Source: Streptomyces reniochalinae
GTDB lineage: Bacteria; Actinomycetota; Actinomycetes; Streptomycetales; Streptomycetaceae
Length of the DNA stretch: 64,000 nucleotides
Reading direction: 5' to 3'
Assembly (NCBI RefSeq): GCF_003323735.1
Contig: NZ_QOIM01000032.1
Location: 124,001 to 188,000 of the forward strand
Shown here: positions 1 to 8,390 of the stretch, piece after piece
How positions within the stretch are numbered: position 1 is the first letter of the stretch
How the letters are laid out: the number at the start of each line of letters is the position of its first letter
Notes under the pieces: model-generated
What the model was told of the DNA's origin: nothing
Database searches by the model: none
What the model saw: only the letters and a program-made list of their open reading frames with translations
Translations under genes and position numbers: made by a program

Positions 1-384
1 CCTGCGTACGGCGGCGCCCAGTTCCTCGGCGGTCTCCCGGCCGCCGGGCGCCGCCCGCACCGCTTCGAGCTGCGTGCCCTCGGCGAAGACGGCCCGCAGC
101 GCCTGGCTCAGCTCGCTCTCGGCGACCTCGCGGTGGTCCTGTTCGGCCAGCCGCGCGTCGTGCGCGGCCTGGTAGAGCACCATGGAAGCGGCGGGGTCCA
201 GTACGCCCGCCGTGGCCAGCTCCTGGGCGATGGAGGCGCGGCGCAGCAGCCCGGCGTCCAGCGCCGCCCTGGCGGCGTCGATCCTGGCGTGCAGCCGGTC
301 GAGGCGGCCCGCGGTCCAGCTCAGGTAGACGCCGACGAGCAGCAGCGCGACGACGATCCAGATGACGGTGGTGAGGGTCGGCAT
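1..384 (-). CDS. Partial membrane-anchored protein of unknown function
   Basis: The 5' 128 codons of a leftward gene whose 3' end lies outside the window. The product starts MPTLTTVIW and has one hydrophobic segment at about residues 7-24 (VIWIVVALLLVG), followed by a charged, mostly helical region rich in Ala, Arg, Glu and Leu. That suggests an N-terminal anchor with a cytoplasmic helical domain. It lies 57 bp downstream of pimA in the same direction and may be the last gene of the PIM operon. In Streptomyces a short anchored protein of this sort sits between pimA and pdxS (established synteny, from memory). No catalytic motif is visible and I assign no function. Confidence 0.7.
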   Translation of the reverse strand, partial: MPTLTTVIWIVVALLLVGVYLSWTAGRLDRLHARIDAARAALDAGLLRRASIAQELATAGVLDPAASMVLYQAAHDARLAEQDHREVAESELSQALRAVFAEGTQLEAVRAAPGGRETAEELGAAVRR

Positions 385-441
385 CGTGGGTATCGGGTCC
401 TCGGGTCCGGGCCCTCGGCGGGCGGCATGGGAGGGGGCTGG

Positions 442-1614
442 TCAGTCCCGCGCGAGGCCGAAGCGGGCGCGCAGCCCGGTGCGCTCGTCGGGGGCGACGG
501 ACGCGGCGCCGTCGGTGACCGTCTCGTACACGGCGAGGACGTCGGCGCCGACGGTGGCCCAGTCGAACCGTCTCACGTGCCGCGCGCCTCTCTCCCGCAG
601 ATCGGCGCGGCGCCCCGGTTCCTGAAGCAGGGCGACGGTGCGGGCGGCGAGTGCCTCGGCGTCCTCGACGGGGAACAGTTCGCCGGCCGCTCCTCCATCG
701 AGCACCTGCTCGAAGGCGTCGAGGTCGGCGGCGAGCACCGGCGCTCCGGCGGACATGGCTTCCACCAGGATGATCCCGAAGGACTCCCCGCCGGTGTTCG
801 GTGCCACGTACAGGTCGACGCTGCGCAGCAGCCGTGCCTTGTCCTCGTCGCTGACCATGCCGAGGAAGACGACGTTGTCCCGCAGGGCGCGCGGCAGGCC
901 CGCCACGGCCTCCTGCTCGTCGCCCCTGCCCGCCACCAGCAGGCGGGTGCCGGGTGCCTGCTCGACGATGGCCGGCAGGGCCTTCATCAGGACGGGGAGG
1001 CCCTTGCGCGGTTCGTCGATGCGGCCGATGAACCCGATCGTGTGAGCGCCGGGGGCGCCCTGCCACGCGGACTTCGGCTCGGCGTCGGCGAAGAAGCGGA
1101 CGTCCACGCCGTTGGGGATGGTGACCGCGTCCCCGCCCAAGTGTTCGACCAGGGTGCGGCGGGCGTACTCGCTGACCGCGATCCGCGCGCTGATCTTCTC
1201 CAGCGCGGGCTGCAGGATCGGGTACGCGGCGATCATCGCCCGCGACCGGGGGTTGGAGGTGTGGAACGTGGCGACGATCGGCCCCTGCGCCGCCCAGCAT
1301 GCCAGCAGCGCGAGCGAGGGCGTGGCGGGCTCGTGGATGTGCAGGACGTGGAAGTCGCCGTCGTTGACCCAGCGCCTCACGCGGGCCGCCGAGAGGAAAC
1401 CGAAGTTGAGCCGGGCCACCGAACCGTTGTACGGGACGGGCACGGCGCGCCCCGCGGAGACGACGTAGGAGGGCAGCGGTGTCTCGTCGTCCGACGGCGC
1501 GAGCACCGACACCTGGTGGCCGAGCCCGATCAGGTGTTCGGCCAGGTCCCGTACGTGGAACTGGACACCTCCCGGCACGTCCCAGGAGTACGGGCAGACG
1601 ATGCCGATCCTCAT
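442..1614 (-). CDS. pimA: Phosphatidylinositol alpha-mannosyltransferase (GT4 family)
   Basis: 390 residues, the usual length for PimA. It has the GT4 two-domain layout: an N-terminal acceptor-side domain with the GGVQFHVRDLAEHL helix (about 15-28) and HIHEPATPS (about 92-100), and a C-terminal GDP-mannose-binding domain with FIGRIDEPRKG (about 195-205) and the EX7E-type signature ESFGIILVE (about 277-285). The family transfers the first mannose from GDP-mannose to phosphatidylinositol at the inner face of the membrane, starting PIM synthesis. Its ATG overlaps the stop of the upstream acyltransferase by 4 bp (ATGA), so translation is probably coupled. Position directly after pgsA and the acyltransferase supports PimA over other GT4 enzymes. 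Confidence 0.9.
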   Translation of the reverse strand: MRIGIVCPYSWDVPGGVQFHVRDLAEHLIGLGHQVSVLAPSDDETPLPSYVVSAGRAVPVPYNGSVARLNFGFLSAARVRRWVNDGDFHVLHIHEPATPSLALLACWAAQGPIVATFHTSNPRSRAMIAAYPILQPALEKISARIAVSEYARRTLVEHLGGDAVTIPNGVDVRFFADAEPKSAWQGAPGAHTIGFIGRIDEPRKGLPVLMKALPAIVEQAPGTRLLVAGRGDEQEAVAGLPRALRDNVVFLGMVSDEDKARLLRSVDLYVAPNTGGESFGIILVEAMSAGAPVLAADLDAFEQVLDGGAAGELFPVEDAEALAARTVALLQEPGRRADLRERGARHVRRFDWATVGADVLAVYETVTDGAASVAPDERTGLRARFGLARD

Positions 1615-2549
1615 CTACCGGCCCTCCCCGCGGGCTCCAGGTCCGCGCTCCACAAACGCTGGAGCATGTGCCAGTCCGCCGGGTGCGCGGCGATGCCGGC
1701 GGCGAAGGTGTCGGCCACGGTCTGCGTCATCGCGGCCACCCGCTCCCTGCGGCCCTCGACGTCCGGCACCGGGACGGGCGCGTGGACCCGGGCGTTCATG
1801 GCGGGCGAGACGTCGTCGTACCACAGCGTGACGGGCAGCAGCAGCGCCCCGGTCTGCTGGGCCAGCAGCGCGGGCCCGGCCGGCATCCGGGCGGCCTCGC
1901 CGAAGAACGTGACCTCGATCCCGGTGGCCGACAGGTCGCGGTCCGCCACCAGGCACACCAGGCCGCCCGCCCGCAGCCGGCGCGCCAGCGTGCCGAACGC
2001 GGTGGCGCCCCCGTGCGGCAGCACCTCCATGCCCAGGCTCTCCCGGTAGGCGACGAACCTGTCGTAGAGGCTCTCCGGCTTGAGGCGCTCCGCGACGGTG
2101 GTGAACCGGGTGCGCGTGGCGGTGACCGCCCAGGCGCCCGCCAGGTCCCAGTTCGCCAGGTGGGGCAGCGCCAGCACGACGCCTCGGCCCGCCGCCAGCC
2201 CCTCGGTCAGGTGGTGCAGGCCCTCGACGGAGACGCTGCGGATGAGCTGCTGCTCGCTGTAGGAGGGCAGCCGGAAGGACTCCATCCAGTAGCGCATGTA
2301 CGAGCGCATGCCCGCGTGCGAGAGCCGCCGCAGCTGCGTGGGAGAGGCGCCGGGGACGACGCGGGCGAGGTTGCTCTCCAGGCGGGCGACGCCCTTGCCC
2401 CTGCGGCGCCACGCCTCGTCGGCGATCCTCCTGCCCAGGGCCTGGGCCGCGGGCTCGGGCAGCTTCTTCACTCCGGCCCAGCCGAGCCCGTACAGGGAGT
2501 CGGTGAGCCGGTCCCGCAGCTCGTTCCCCCGGCCCTCCTCCCCGCTCAC
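1611..2549 (-). CDS. Phosphatidylinositol mannoside acyltransferase (LpxL/HtrB-like, PatA type)
   Basis: 312 residues from a GTG start that overlaps the pgsA stop by 4 bp (GTGA); its own stop overlaps the pimA start by 4 bp. The product is a lysophospholipid/lipid A type acyltransferase with the HX4D catalytic motif HLANWD at about residues 130-135, preceded by GVVLALP, and a later CLVADRDL block. In mycobacteria the gene in this position (Rv2611c, PatA) acylates the mannose of PIM1/PIM2 at the cytoplasmic face. Homology plus tight coupling to pgsA and pimA makes the same role likely here; which PIM species is acylated cannot be read from sequence. Confidence 0.87.
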   Translation of the reverse strand: MSGEEGRGNELRDRLTDSLYGLGWAGVKKLPEPAAQALGRRIADEAWRRRGKGVARLESNLARVVPGASPTQLRRLSHAGMRSYMRYWMESFRLPSYSEQQLIRSVSVEGLHHLTEGLAAGRGVVLALPHLANWDLAGAWAVTATRTRFTTVAERLKPESLYDRFVAYRESLGMEVLPHGGATAFGTLARRLRAGGLVCLVADRDLSATGIEVTFFGEAARMPAGPALLAQQTGALLLPVTLWYDDVSPAMNARVHAPVPVPDVEGRRERVAAMTQTVADTFAAGIAAHPADWHMLQRLWSADLEPAGRAGR

Positions 2550-3298
2550 ACGGTCCTCCGCTTCTCCTCGTCCCCGGCGGCGGAGGCCGAGGAGGCGTCG
2601 GGGGCGGAGGACGTACCGGAGGCCGAGGACGCGTCGGGGGACGAGGGGGCATCGTGGTTTTCCGCCGCGTCCACCTCGGCGGCCTCCCGCCGTACCGTCA
2701 CCACCCGCTGTCCGAGGGTGATGGCGCTGCCGACCGCGACGACCCACAGCGCGATGGGCAGCAGGATGGCGATGTGCGGGACGCCGAAGGACTTCTCGAA
2801 GCCCGAGAAGCCCGCCAGCACCAGGGTGATCACCAGCCGCTCCGACCGCTCCACGAGGCCGTTGACGTCCACCGGCAGCCCGATGCTCTCGCCCCGCGCC
2901 TTGGTGTAGGAGACGACCTGCCCGCTCGCCAGGCAGAAGAGCGTCACCGCGCACAGCGTCAGGTCGTCGCCACGACCCGCGTACCACAGTGCGATCCCGC
3001 CGAAGACGGCCGCGTCCGCGACCCGGTCGAGCGTGGAGTCCAAGAAGGCGCCCCAGCGGCTGGAGCGGCCCAGCTGACGCGCCATGTTGCCGTCGAGCAT
3101 GTCCGAGAAGACGAACAGCGTGATGACGACGGTGCCCCAGAAGAACTCCCCCATCGGGTAGAAGACCAGGGCGCCGGCCGTCACCCCGCACGTGCCGATC
3201 AGGGTGACGACGTCGGGGCTCACTCCCAGGCGCAGCAGCAGCGTGGCGAACGGGGTGAGGACACGCGTGAAGAAGGCACGCGCGTACTTGTTCAGCAT
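2546..3298 (-). CDS. pgsA: CDP-alcohol phosphatidyltransferase (phosphatidylinositol phosphate synthase)
   Basis: 250 residues starting MLNKYARAFF. The complete CDP-alcohol phosphotransferase signature lies at about residues 66-91 (DMLDG, NMAR, then G...D...D in WGAFLDSTLD), and about five further hydrophobic helices follow. Actinobacterial enzymes in this position join CDP-diacylglycerol to inositol-1-phosphate to make phosphatidylinositol phosphate, the precursor of the PI used by PimA. The C-terminal 40 residues form a Ser/Ala/Asp-rich tail (DAPSSPDASSASG...) that looks disordered. The stop overlaps the acyltransferase GTG. This is the first gene of the leftward PIM operon, and its promoter must lie in the 224 bp shared with the divergent EF-G-like gene. 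Confidence 0.9.
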   Translation of the reverse strand: MLNKYARAFFTRVLTPFATLLLRLGVSPDVVTLIGTCGVTAGALVFYPMGEFFWGTVVITLFVFSDMLDGNMARQLGRSSRWGAFLDSTLDRVADAAVFGGIALWYAGRGDDLTLCAVTLFCLASGQVVSYTKARGESIGLPVDVNGLVERSERLVITLVLAGFSGFEKSFGVPHIAILLPIALWVVAVGSAITLGQRVVTVRREAAEVDAAENHDAPSSPDASSASGTSSAPDASSASAAGDEEKRRTV

Positions 3299-3522
3299 GA
3301 CCGTCCCTGGTACGTCGGGGGTGAGCCGGATGACGGTGTGGCCACCGGGTGGCCCATCGTAGCCACGCCCGGACAGCGCCCGGCGCACACGGTCGGGTAG
3401 TGCCGTGTTCCACGTATGGACGCTTGTCGGCAGCGGTGGAAAGCTCGAGAAGAACCGGTGGTCCTCGCGACCCCTCGGCCCCTCCAACGTGCTCCAGCAG
3501 GTGACGACGGAAGGCGGGACAC

Positions 3523-5739
3523 ATGGCCGACAAAGCGAACGCGCACCCCGGAGCCGCCGGCAGGGCAGCGGCGGCCGACCACCCCGCCGCGATACGCAAC
3601 GTGGTGCTGGTCGGCCACAGCGGAGCCGGCAAGACGACTCTGGTCGAGTCCCTGGCACTCGCCTCGGGAGCGATCACCCGCGCGGGACGGGTGGCGGACG
3701 GTACCTCGCTGTGCGACCACGACGAGATCGAGCACAGGCAGCAGCGCTCCGTACAGCTCGCGCTGGCGCCGCTCACCTGGAACGGCATCAGGATCAACCT
3801 TCTCGACACCCCCGGGTACGCCGACTTCGTCGGAGAGCTGCGGGCCGGCCTGAGGGCGGCGGATGCCGCCCTCTTCGTCGTTTCGGCCGCCGACGGTGTC
3901 CAGGGATCGACCCGGCTGGTGTGGGAGGAGTGCGCGGCCGTGGGCATGCCGCGCGCCCTGGTCGTCACCCACCTCGACGCGGCGCGCGCCGACTTCGACG
4001 AGATGGTCACCGTCTGCCAGGACGTGCTCGGCGGCGACGATCCGGACGCCGTCATCCCTCTCTACCTGCCCGTCCTGGGCGAACGGGGAGCCGACGGGAG
4101 CACCCCGCTCACCGGACTGGCCGGGCTCCTCACGCGGCGGCTGTTCGACTACAGCGGCGGACAGCGCACCGAACGCGAGCCCGGCGAGGGCCGGCTGCCG
4201 CGGCTGACTCGGGCCAGGAACCGGCTGATCGAGGGCATCATCGCGCAGAGCGAGGACGAGACGCTCATGGACCGCTATCTCGGCGGCGAGGAGTGCGACG
4301 TCAAAACGCTCGTCGCGGATCTGGAGAAGGCCGTCGCCCGTGGCGTCTTCCACCCGGTGCTGCCCGCCGCCCCCGCCGACGGCAGCGCCCGCCAGTGCCT
4401 GGGCAGCGTCGAGCTGCTGGAGCTGATCACCGGCGGGTTCCCCACCCCCGACGAGCACGGCATCCCCGCGGTCACCACCCCGCAGGGCGCCCCGCGCCCC
4501 GCGCTGTCCTGCGATCCGGACGGGCCACTGGCCGCCGAGGTCGTCAAGACCTCCTCCGACCCCTACGTCGGCCGCGTCTCGCTCGTCCGCGTCTTCTCCG
4601 GCACCCTGCGGCCCGACGCGACCGTGCACGTCTGCGGGCACGGGACGGCCGACCGCTCCGGCCAGGACCCGGCCCTCCACGAGGCGGACGAGCGCGTCGG
4701 GGCGCTGTCCGCACCGTTCGGCAAGCAGCTGCGGCCCCTGGACGCGGCCATCGCGGGGGATCTCGCCGTCGTGGCCAAGCTGGGCCGCGCCGAGACCGGC
4801 GACACGCTCTCCTCCCCGGACGCGCCGCTCCTGATGGCGCCCTGGGCGATGCCCGACCCCCTGCTGCCGGTCGCCATCGAGGCGCACAGCAAGGCCGACG
4901 AGGACAAGCTCTCCCACGGCCTGGCCCGGCTGGTGGCCGAGGACCCCACGATGCGCCTGGAACCAAACCCCGACACCCACCAGCTCGTTCTGTGGTGCAT
5001 GGGCGAGGCGCACCGGGACGTCGCCGTGGAGCGGCTGCGCTCCCGCTTCGGAGTGCGGGTGGACACCGTGGCGCACGAGGTGTCGCTGCGGGAGACGTTC
5101 GCCTCGTCCGTCACCGGGCGCGGACGGCACGTCAAACAGTCCGGCGGGCACGGGCAGTACGCGATCTGCGAGCTGACCGTCGAACCGCTGGAGAACGGCT
5201 CCGGCATCGAGTTCGTCGACAAGGTGGTGGGCGGGGCGGTACCGCGCCAGTTCATCCCTTCGGTGGAGAAAGGGGTCCGCGCCCAGGCCGCCAAGGGGGT
5301 CACCGGGGGCTACCCGCTGGTGGACGTGCGGGTCACCCTCTTCGACGGCAAGGCGCACTCCGTCGACTCCTCCGACGCGGCGTTCCAGACCGCCGGCGCA
5401 CTGGCCCTGCGCGAGTGCGCCTCCCGGGCGAACATCCACCTGCTGGAGCCGGTGGCCGAGGTGGAGGTCACCGTGCCCGACTCCTACGTCGGCGCCGTGA
5501 TGAGCGACCTGTCCTCCCGCCGGGGCCGGGTGCTGGGCACCGAACAGGCCGCCACGGGCAGCACATCGGTGCGCGCCTGCGTGCCCGAGATCGAGATCAG
5601 CCGGTACGCGATCGACCTGCGCTCCATGTCGCACGGCACGGGGCGCTTCTCCCGCGCCTACGCGCGGCACGAGCCGATGCCGCAGCAGCAGGCCGCCCGC
5701 ATCCTCCAGGAGGCAGCAGCCGCGGGCGGCGGCCACTGA
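3523..5739 (+). CDS. Elongation factor G-like GTPase (EF-G2 type)
   Basis: 738 residues. The GTPase domain has the P-loop GHSGAGKT (31-38) and G3 motif DTPGYADF (about 95). In place of the canonical NKxD there is THLD (about 148-151), a known trait of the EF-G-2 subgroup. EF-G domains II-V follow, including the domain IV stretch around TGRGRHVKQSGGHGQYA. Streptomyces keep a separate canonical fusA, so this is a paralogue; members of the group bind ribosomes and GTP, but their cellular role is not settled. Several inserted loops such as GDDPDAVIPLYLPVLGERG are longer than in canonical EF-G. It diverges from pgsA, and the stop is followed almost at once by a 16-bp tandem repeat array. Confidence 0.9.
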   Translation: MADKANAHPGAAGRAAAADHPAAIRNVVLVGHSGAGKTTLVESLALASGAITRAGRVADGTSLCDHDEIEHRQQRSVQLALAPLTWNGIRINLLDTPGYADFVGELRAGLRAADAALFVVSAADGVQGSTRLVWEECAAVGMPRALVVTHLDAARADFDEMVTVCQDVLGGDDPDAVIPLYLPVLGERGADGSTPLTGLAGLLTRRLFDYSGGQRTEREPGEGRLPRLTRARNRLIEGIIAQSEDETLMDRYLGGEECDVKTLVADLEKAVARGVFHPVLPAAPADGSARQCLGSVELLELITGGFPTPDEHGIPAVTTPQGAPRPALSCDPDGPLAAEVVKTSSDPYVGRVSLVRVFSGTLRPDATVHVCGHGTADRSGQDPALHEADERVGALSAPFGKQLRPLDAAIAGDLAVVAKLGRAETGDTLSSPDAPLLMAPWAMPDPLLPVAIEAHSKADEDKLSHGLARLVAEDPTMRLEPNPDTHQLVLWCMGEAHRDVAVERLRSRFGVRVDTVAHEVSLRETFASSVTGRGRHVKQSGGHGQYAICELTVEPLENGSGIEFVDKVVGGAVPRQFIPSVEKGVRAQAAKGVTGGYPLVDVRVTLFDGKAHSVDSSDAAFQTAGALALRECASRANIHLLEPVAEVEVTVPDSYVGAVMSDLSSRRGRVLGTEQAATGSTSVRACVPEIEISRYAIDLRSMSHGTGRFSRAYARHEPMPQQQAARILQEAAAAGGGH

Positions 5740-5753
5740 AGGACCGCAGGGCC

Positions 5754-5849
5754 GTCGCCGAAAAGGACGGTCGTGGACAAGGGCGCTCGTCCACAAGGGC
5801 GGTCACCGAGAAGAACGGTCACTGAAAAGGGCGGTCGCCGGGAACGGCT
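5754..5849. repeat. Six degenerate 16-bp tandem repeats
   Basis: Starting 14 bp after the EF-G-like stop codon, six head-to-tail 16-bp units are readable: GTCGCCGAAAAGGACG (5754), GTCGTGGACAAGGGCG (5770), CTCGTCCACAAGGGCG (5786), GTCACCGAGAAGAACG (5802), GTCACTGAAAAGGGCG (5818) and GTCGCCGGGAACGGCT (5834). Consensus is GTCRCCGAaAAGGGCG. The unit is not a multiple of three, so this is not a coding repeat. Units 2 and 3 also form an inverted pair (GTGGAC/GTCCAC). The array ends about 120 bp before the next rightward gene. Function unknown. Confidence 0.8.
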
Positions 5850-5971
5850 CGGCTGAGGCAAGATGTGTGCCGACCATGGCAGTTGGGAAGCCGTCGTGGT
5901 CGGCGGCATTTCACCGGGCCGAGGCCGGGCCCGCGGTGCCGTGAGCCAGATCCGAGCGGAGTGGGGGCCAA

Positions 5972-7651
5972 GTGGCCGGTTTCGACGACCTCAGCAGCCA
6001 GACCGACGCGGCATCCGACTTCAGCCCAGGCGCCCAGATCCCGCTCTCAGGCCCTGGCCAGGGCGGTCAGACGGCGGCGTCGCAGGCGCTGGCCTCGGCC
6101 GCCTACCGCGACGACGAGGTGGAGAAGCTGGTCGCGGCCAACCCCGACGCCGGCTTCAAGAAACCGAAGCTCTCCCTGTTCGAGCCCAACCTCGGCGAGG
6201 CGTACGCGCGCGCTGTCCAGACCCGGCTGCTCGGCGGGGCACGGGCGCCCCTCATCCAGTCCTTCGGGATCGAACCGCAGACCGTGGTCGAGCACTGTCT
6301 GGCCGCCACGCGGGTGCGCAAGCAGCGCGACGCACGGCTGACGCTGGTGATGGCCGTCTTCGGGCTGCTGTTCCTGCCCGGCGTGCTGCTGTGGCTGCTG
6401 GCCTTCCAGATGCGCCGCCTGATCGCCGGTTCCAAGGACCGGCGGGCGGGAGCCATCGGCATGGTGGTACTCGTCGCCGTCGGCGCACTGGTGGTCCTCT
6501 TCGCCGTTCTGCTGCCCTTCAACGGCTTCCTGGGCATCTATCTGCGGGCCATGCTGGTCGCCCCGCTGCTCGGCGGCCTGTGGGCCAAGCAGATCTGCGA
6601 GCGCTACGCCAAGGATCTGCGCAGCCGCTGGGAGAGCCTGCTGGGCGGCACGGGGGTCGGCGCCAAGATCCCCGAGGCCGTTCCCCAGGACCCGGGCGAC
6701 GCCGGCGCCGAACGCATCCGTCTGGGCCTGGCCAAGGTGGCGGCCGAGCAGGCCAGCAACATCGTCTACTACGCGGGCCCCAGGGGGATACTCGGCATGG
6801 GCACCCGCTGGGGCAGTTGGCAGCTGGCGGAGGAACTGATCCCCGCCAAGGACGGCGAGGACATCAACCCGTTCCGCAGCTGGGACGTCATCCGCGCCAT
6901 CCACGACCAGCTCCGCATGCTGGAGCGCGGCCCCCTGCACACCGGCGGCTTCCCCGCGCCCTCGATACGGCACTGGGTCGTCTCCCCCATCGCCGAGGGG
7001 GCCAAGGCGGTCAAGCGCCCCGAGGGCCAGGAGATCGAGGGCTACCGCGTCAAGGACTTCGAGATACAGCGCATCTGCAACGAGCAGCAGTTCGGCGCCG
7101 GCAACCGCCACTACCTGGGCGTGCAGTTCGTGCTCTGGGACGGCCAGTTGGTCATCACGCTGCTGATCACCGTGACCGTGCTGCACCACACGCTGCGCAT
7201 CGAGGTCACCGGGCACGCGCTGGGTCCGGTGGACGGGCTGTTCACCAGTGGCCCGAAGGCCAAGACCAAAGAGGTCTCCAAGAGCGTCAAGTTCTGGGAG
7301 ACCCGCACCGTCAACCTGCCGCTGGTGGAGTCCAAGGAGGTCGTACGCCTGGCGGCGCGCGCGCCCTTCACCTGGTTCCCGCCCGTCCTGGACTTCCTCG
7401 GTGGCAAGCTCAGCCTGCCCGAGCCGTTCGGGCTGCGGCACGCCTGGGCGAAGAAGCCGTGGCGGCACCGCTTCATGGCCGACGACGCGATGCGGGCGGC
7501 GACGCCCGTGCTGCGGGTCGTCCACGCGGCGGCCATCCGGGTACTGGAGGAGAACGGCTGCGACGTGGAGAAGTTCGGAAGCCGTTCGCTCAACCTCAGC
7601 GCGGCGGTACAGGACGCCAAGCCGTCGACGGCGGATGTCTACGACGCGTAG
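5972..7651 (+). CDS. Conserved membrane protein of unknown function
   Basis: 559 residues from a GTG start (product reads MAGFDDLSSQT). The first 110 residues are soluble and partly low complexity. Two or three membrane segments lie at about 123-145 (LTLVMAVFGLLFLPG), 161-184 and 186-205. A large mainly soluble remainder of about 350 residues follows; a hydrophobic stretch near 390-405 (LVITLLITVTVL) may be a buried strand or another helix. I recognise no catalytic motif or named family. It lies between the EF-G-like gene and the convergent HIT gene, in a context I believe is conserved in Streptomyces. Other in-frame starts upstream have no better ribosome-binding site. Confidence 0.75.
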   Translation: MAGFDDLSSQTDAASDFSPGAQIPLSGPGQGGQTAASQALASAAYRDDEVEKLVAANPDAGFKKPKLSLFEPNLGEAYARAVQTRLLGGARAPLIQSFGIEPQTVVEHCLAATRVRKQRDARLTLVMAVFGLLFLPGVLLWLLAFQMRRLIAGSKDRRAGAIGMVVLVAVGALVVLFAVLLPFNGFLGIYLRAMLVAPLLGGLWAKQICERYAKDLRSRWESLLGGTGVGAKIPEAVPQDPGDAGAERIRLGLAKVAAEQASNIVYYAGPRGILGMGTRWGSWQLAEELIPAKDGEDINPFRSWDVIRAIHDQLRMLERGPLHTGGFPAPSIRHWVVSPIAEGAKAVKRPEGQEIEGYRVKDFEIQRICNEQQFGAGNRHYLGVQFVLWDGQLVITLLITVTVLHHTLRIEVTGHALGPVDGLFTSGPKAKTKEVSKSVKFWETRTVNLPLVESKEVVRLAARAPFTWFPPVLDFLGGKLSLPEPFGLRHAWAKKPWRHRFMADDAMRAATPVLRVVHAAAIRVLEENGCDVEKFGSRSLNLSAAVQDAKPSTADVYDA

Positions 7652-7691
7652 GCATCGTCCGCGGTGCGTGGCCGAGCGCCGACGGCCACGG

Positions 7692-7730
7692 CGCCCAGCC
7701 GTCGTTCACGCACGTGGGCGCGGCTGGGCG
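7692..7730. terminator. Possible bidirectional terminator
   Basis: A 10-bp perfect inverted repeat (CGCCCAGCCG / CGGCTGGGCG) with a 19-nt loop, between the converging stops of the membrane protein gene and the HIT gene. It has no U-tract, as is normal for Streptomyces terminators. The loop is longer than ideal. Confidence 0.5.
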
Positions 7731-7758
7731 TCCGAGGAGCTATGCGTCGAAGCGGTGG

Positions 7759-8298
7759 TCACCAGGCCTCGGCCAGCATCGCCCTGGTGTCCGCGAGGAG
7801 CTGCGGCAGGACGCGGGTGTGGCCGACCACCGGCATGAAGTTGGTGTCCCCGCCCCAGCGGGGCACCACGTGCTGGTGCAGGTGTGCGGCGATGCCCGCG
7901 CCCGCGACGGAGCCCTGGTTCATGCCGATGTTGAAGCCGTGTGCGCCCGAGACGCGGCGCAGCACGGTCATCGCGCGCTTGGTGAGCTCCCCCAGCTCGA
8001 CCGTCTCCGCCTCGTTGAGTTCGGTGTAGTCCGCGAGGTGCCGGAAGGGCACCACCATGAGGTGGCCGCCGTTGTACGGGTAGAGGTTGAGCACCGCGTA
8101 CACGTGCTCACCGCGGGCGAGGATCAGCCCGTCCTCGTCGGATTTCTCCGGGATGGAGCAGAAGGGGCAGCCGTCCTCGGCTCCGGGACCGCTCGGCTTG
8201 TTCTCGCCCTGGATGTAGGCCATCCGGTGGGGGGTCCACAGGCGCTGGAACGCGTCCGGCGTCCCCACTCCGATCTGCTGCTCCGGCTCACTCGTCAT
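7759..8298 (-). CDS. HIT-family hydrolase/phosphorylase (Ap4A phosphorylase type)
   Basis: 179 residues. It has the histidine triad HLHQHVVPR at about residues 139-147 and a CPFC zinc-binding pair near residue 44, with a long N-terminal extension typical of the actinobacterial Rv2613c group. That mycobacterial orthologue, which lies between thrS and pgsA, is a diadenosine tetraphosphate phosphorylase. The gene here lies just downstream of thrS, an enzyme class that makes Ap4A as a side product, so nucleotide clean-up is a reasonable inference. A strong terminator separates it from thrS, so it probably has its own promoter in the short gap or relies on read-through. Confidence 0.87.
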   Translation of the reverse strand: MTSEPEQQIGVGTPDAFQRLWTPHRMAYIQGENKPSGPGAEDGCPFCSIPEKSDEDGLILARGEHVYAVLNLYPYNGGHLMVVPFRHLADYTELNEAETVELGELTKRAMTVLRRVSGAHGFNIGMNQGSVAGAGIAAHLHQHVVPRWGGDTNFMPVVGHTRVLPQLLADTRAMLAEAW

Positions 8299-8335
8299 GC
8301 CCGCCAGCTTATGCGCCTGACAGCGCCTGACACGA

Positions 8336-8367
8336 GGAGGGGGCGGGCCCGCGGGCCCGCCCCCTCC
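8336..8367 (-). terminator. thrS terminator
   Basis: A perfect 32-nt palindrome, 16 bp per arm (left arm GGAGGGGGCGGGCCCG), between the thrS stop and the HIT start. In RNA it would fold as a 14-bp G+C-only stem with a 4-nt loop. Confidence 0.75.
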
Positions 8368-8390
8368 CGGTCACGACCAGGCGGCCGGTG

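Noticed and set aside
3292..5796. Long minus-strand open frame antisense to the EF-G-like gene
   Set aside because: Arg/Gly/His-rich shadow frame typical of high-G+C coding DNA; the plus strand has complete GTPase motifs.
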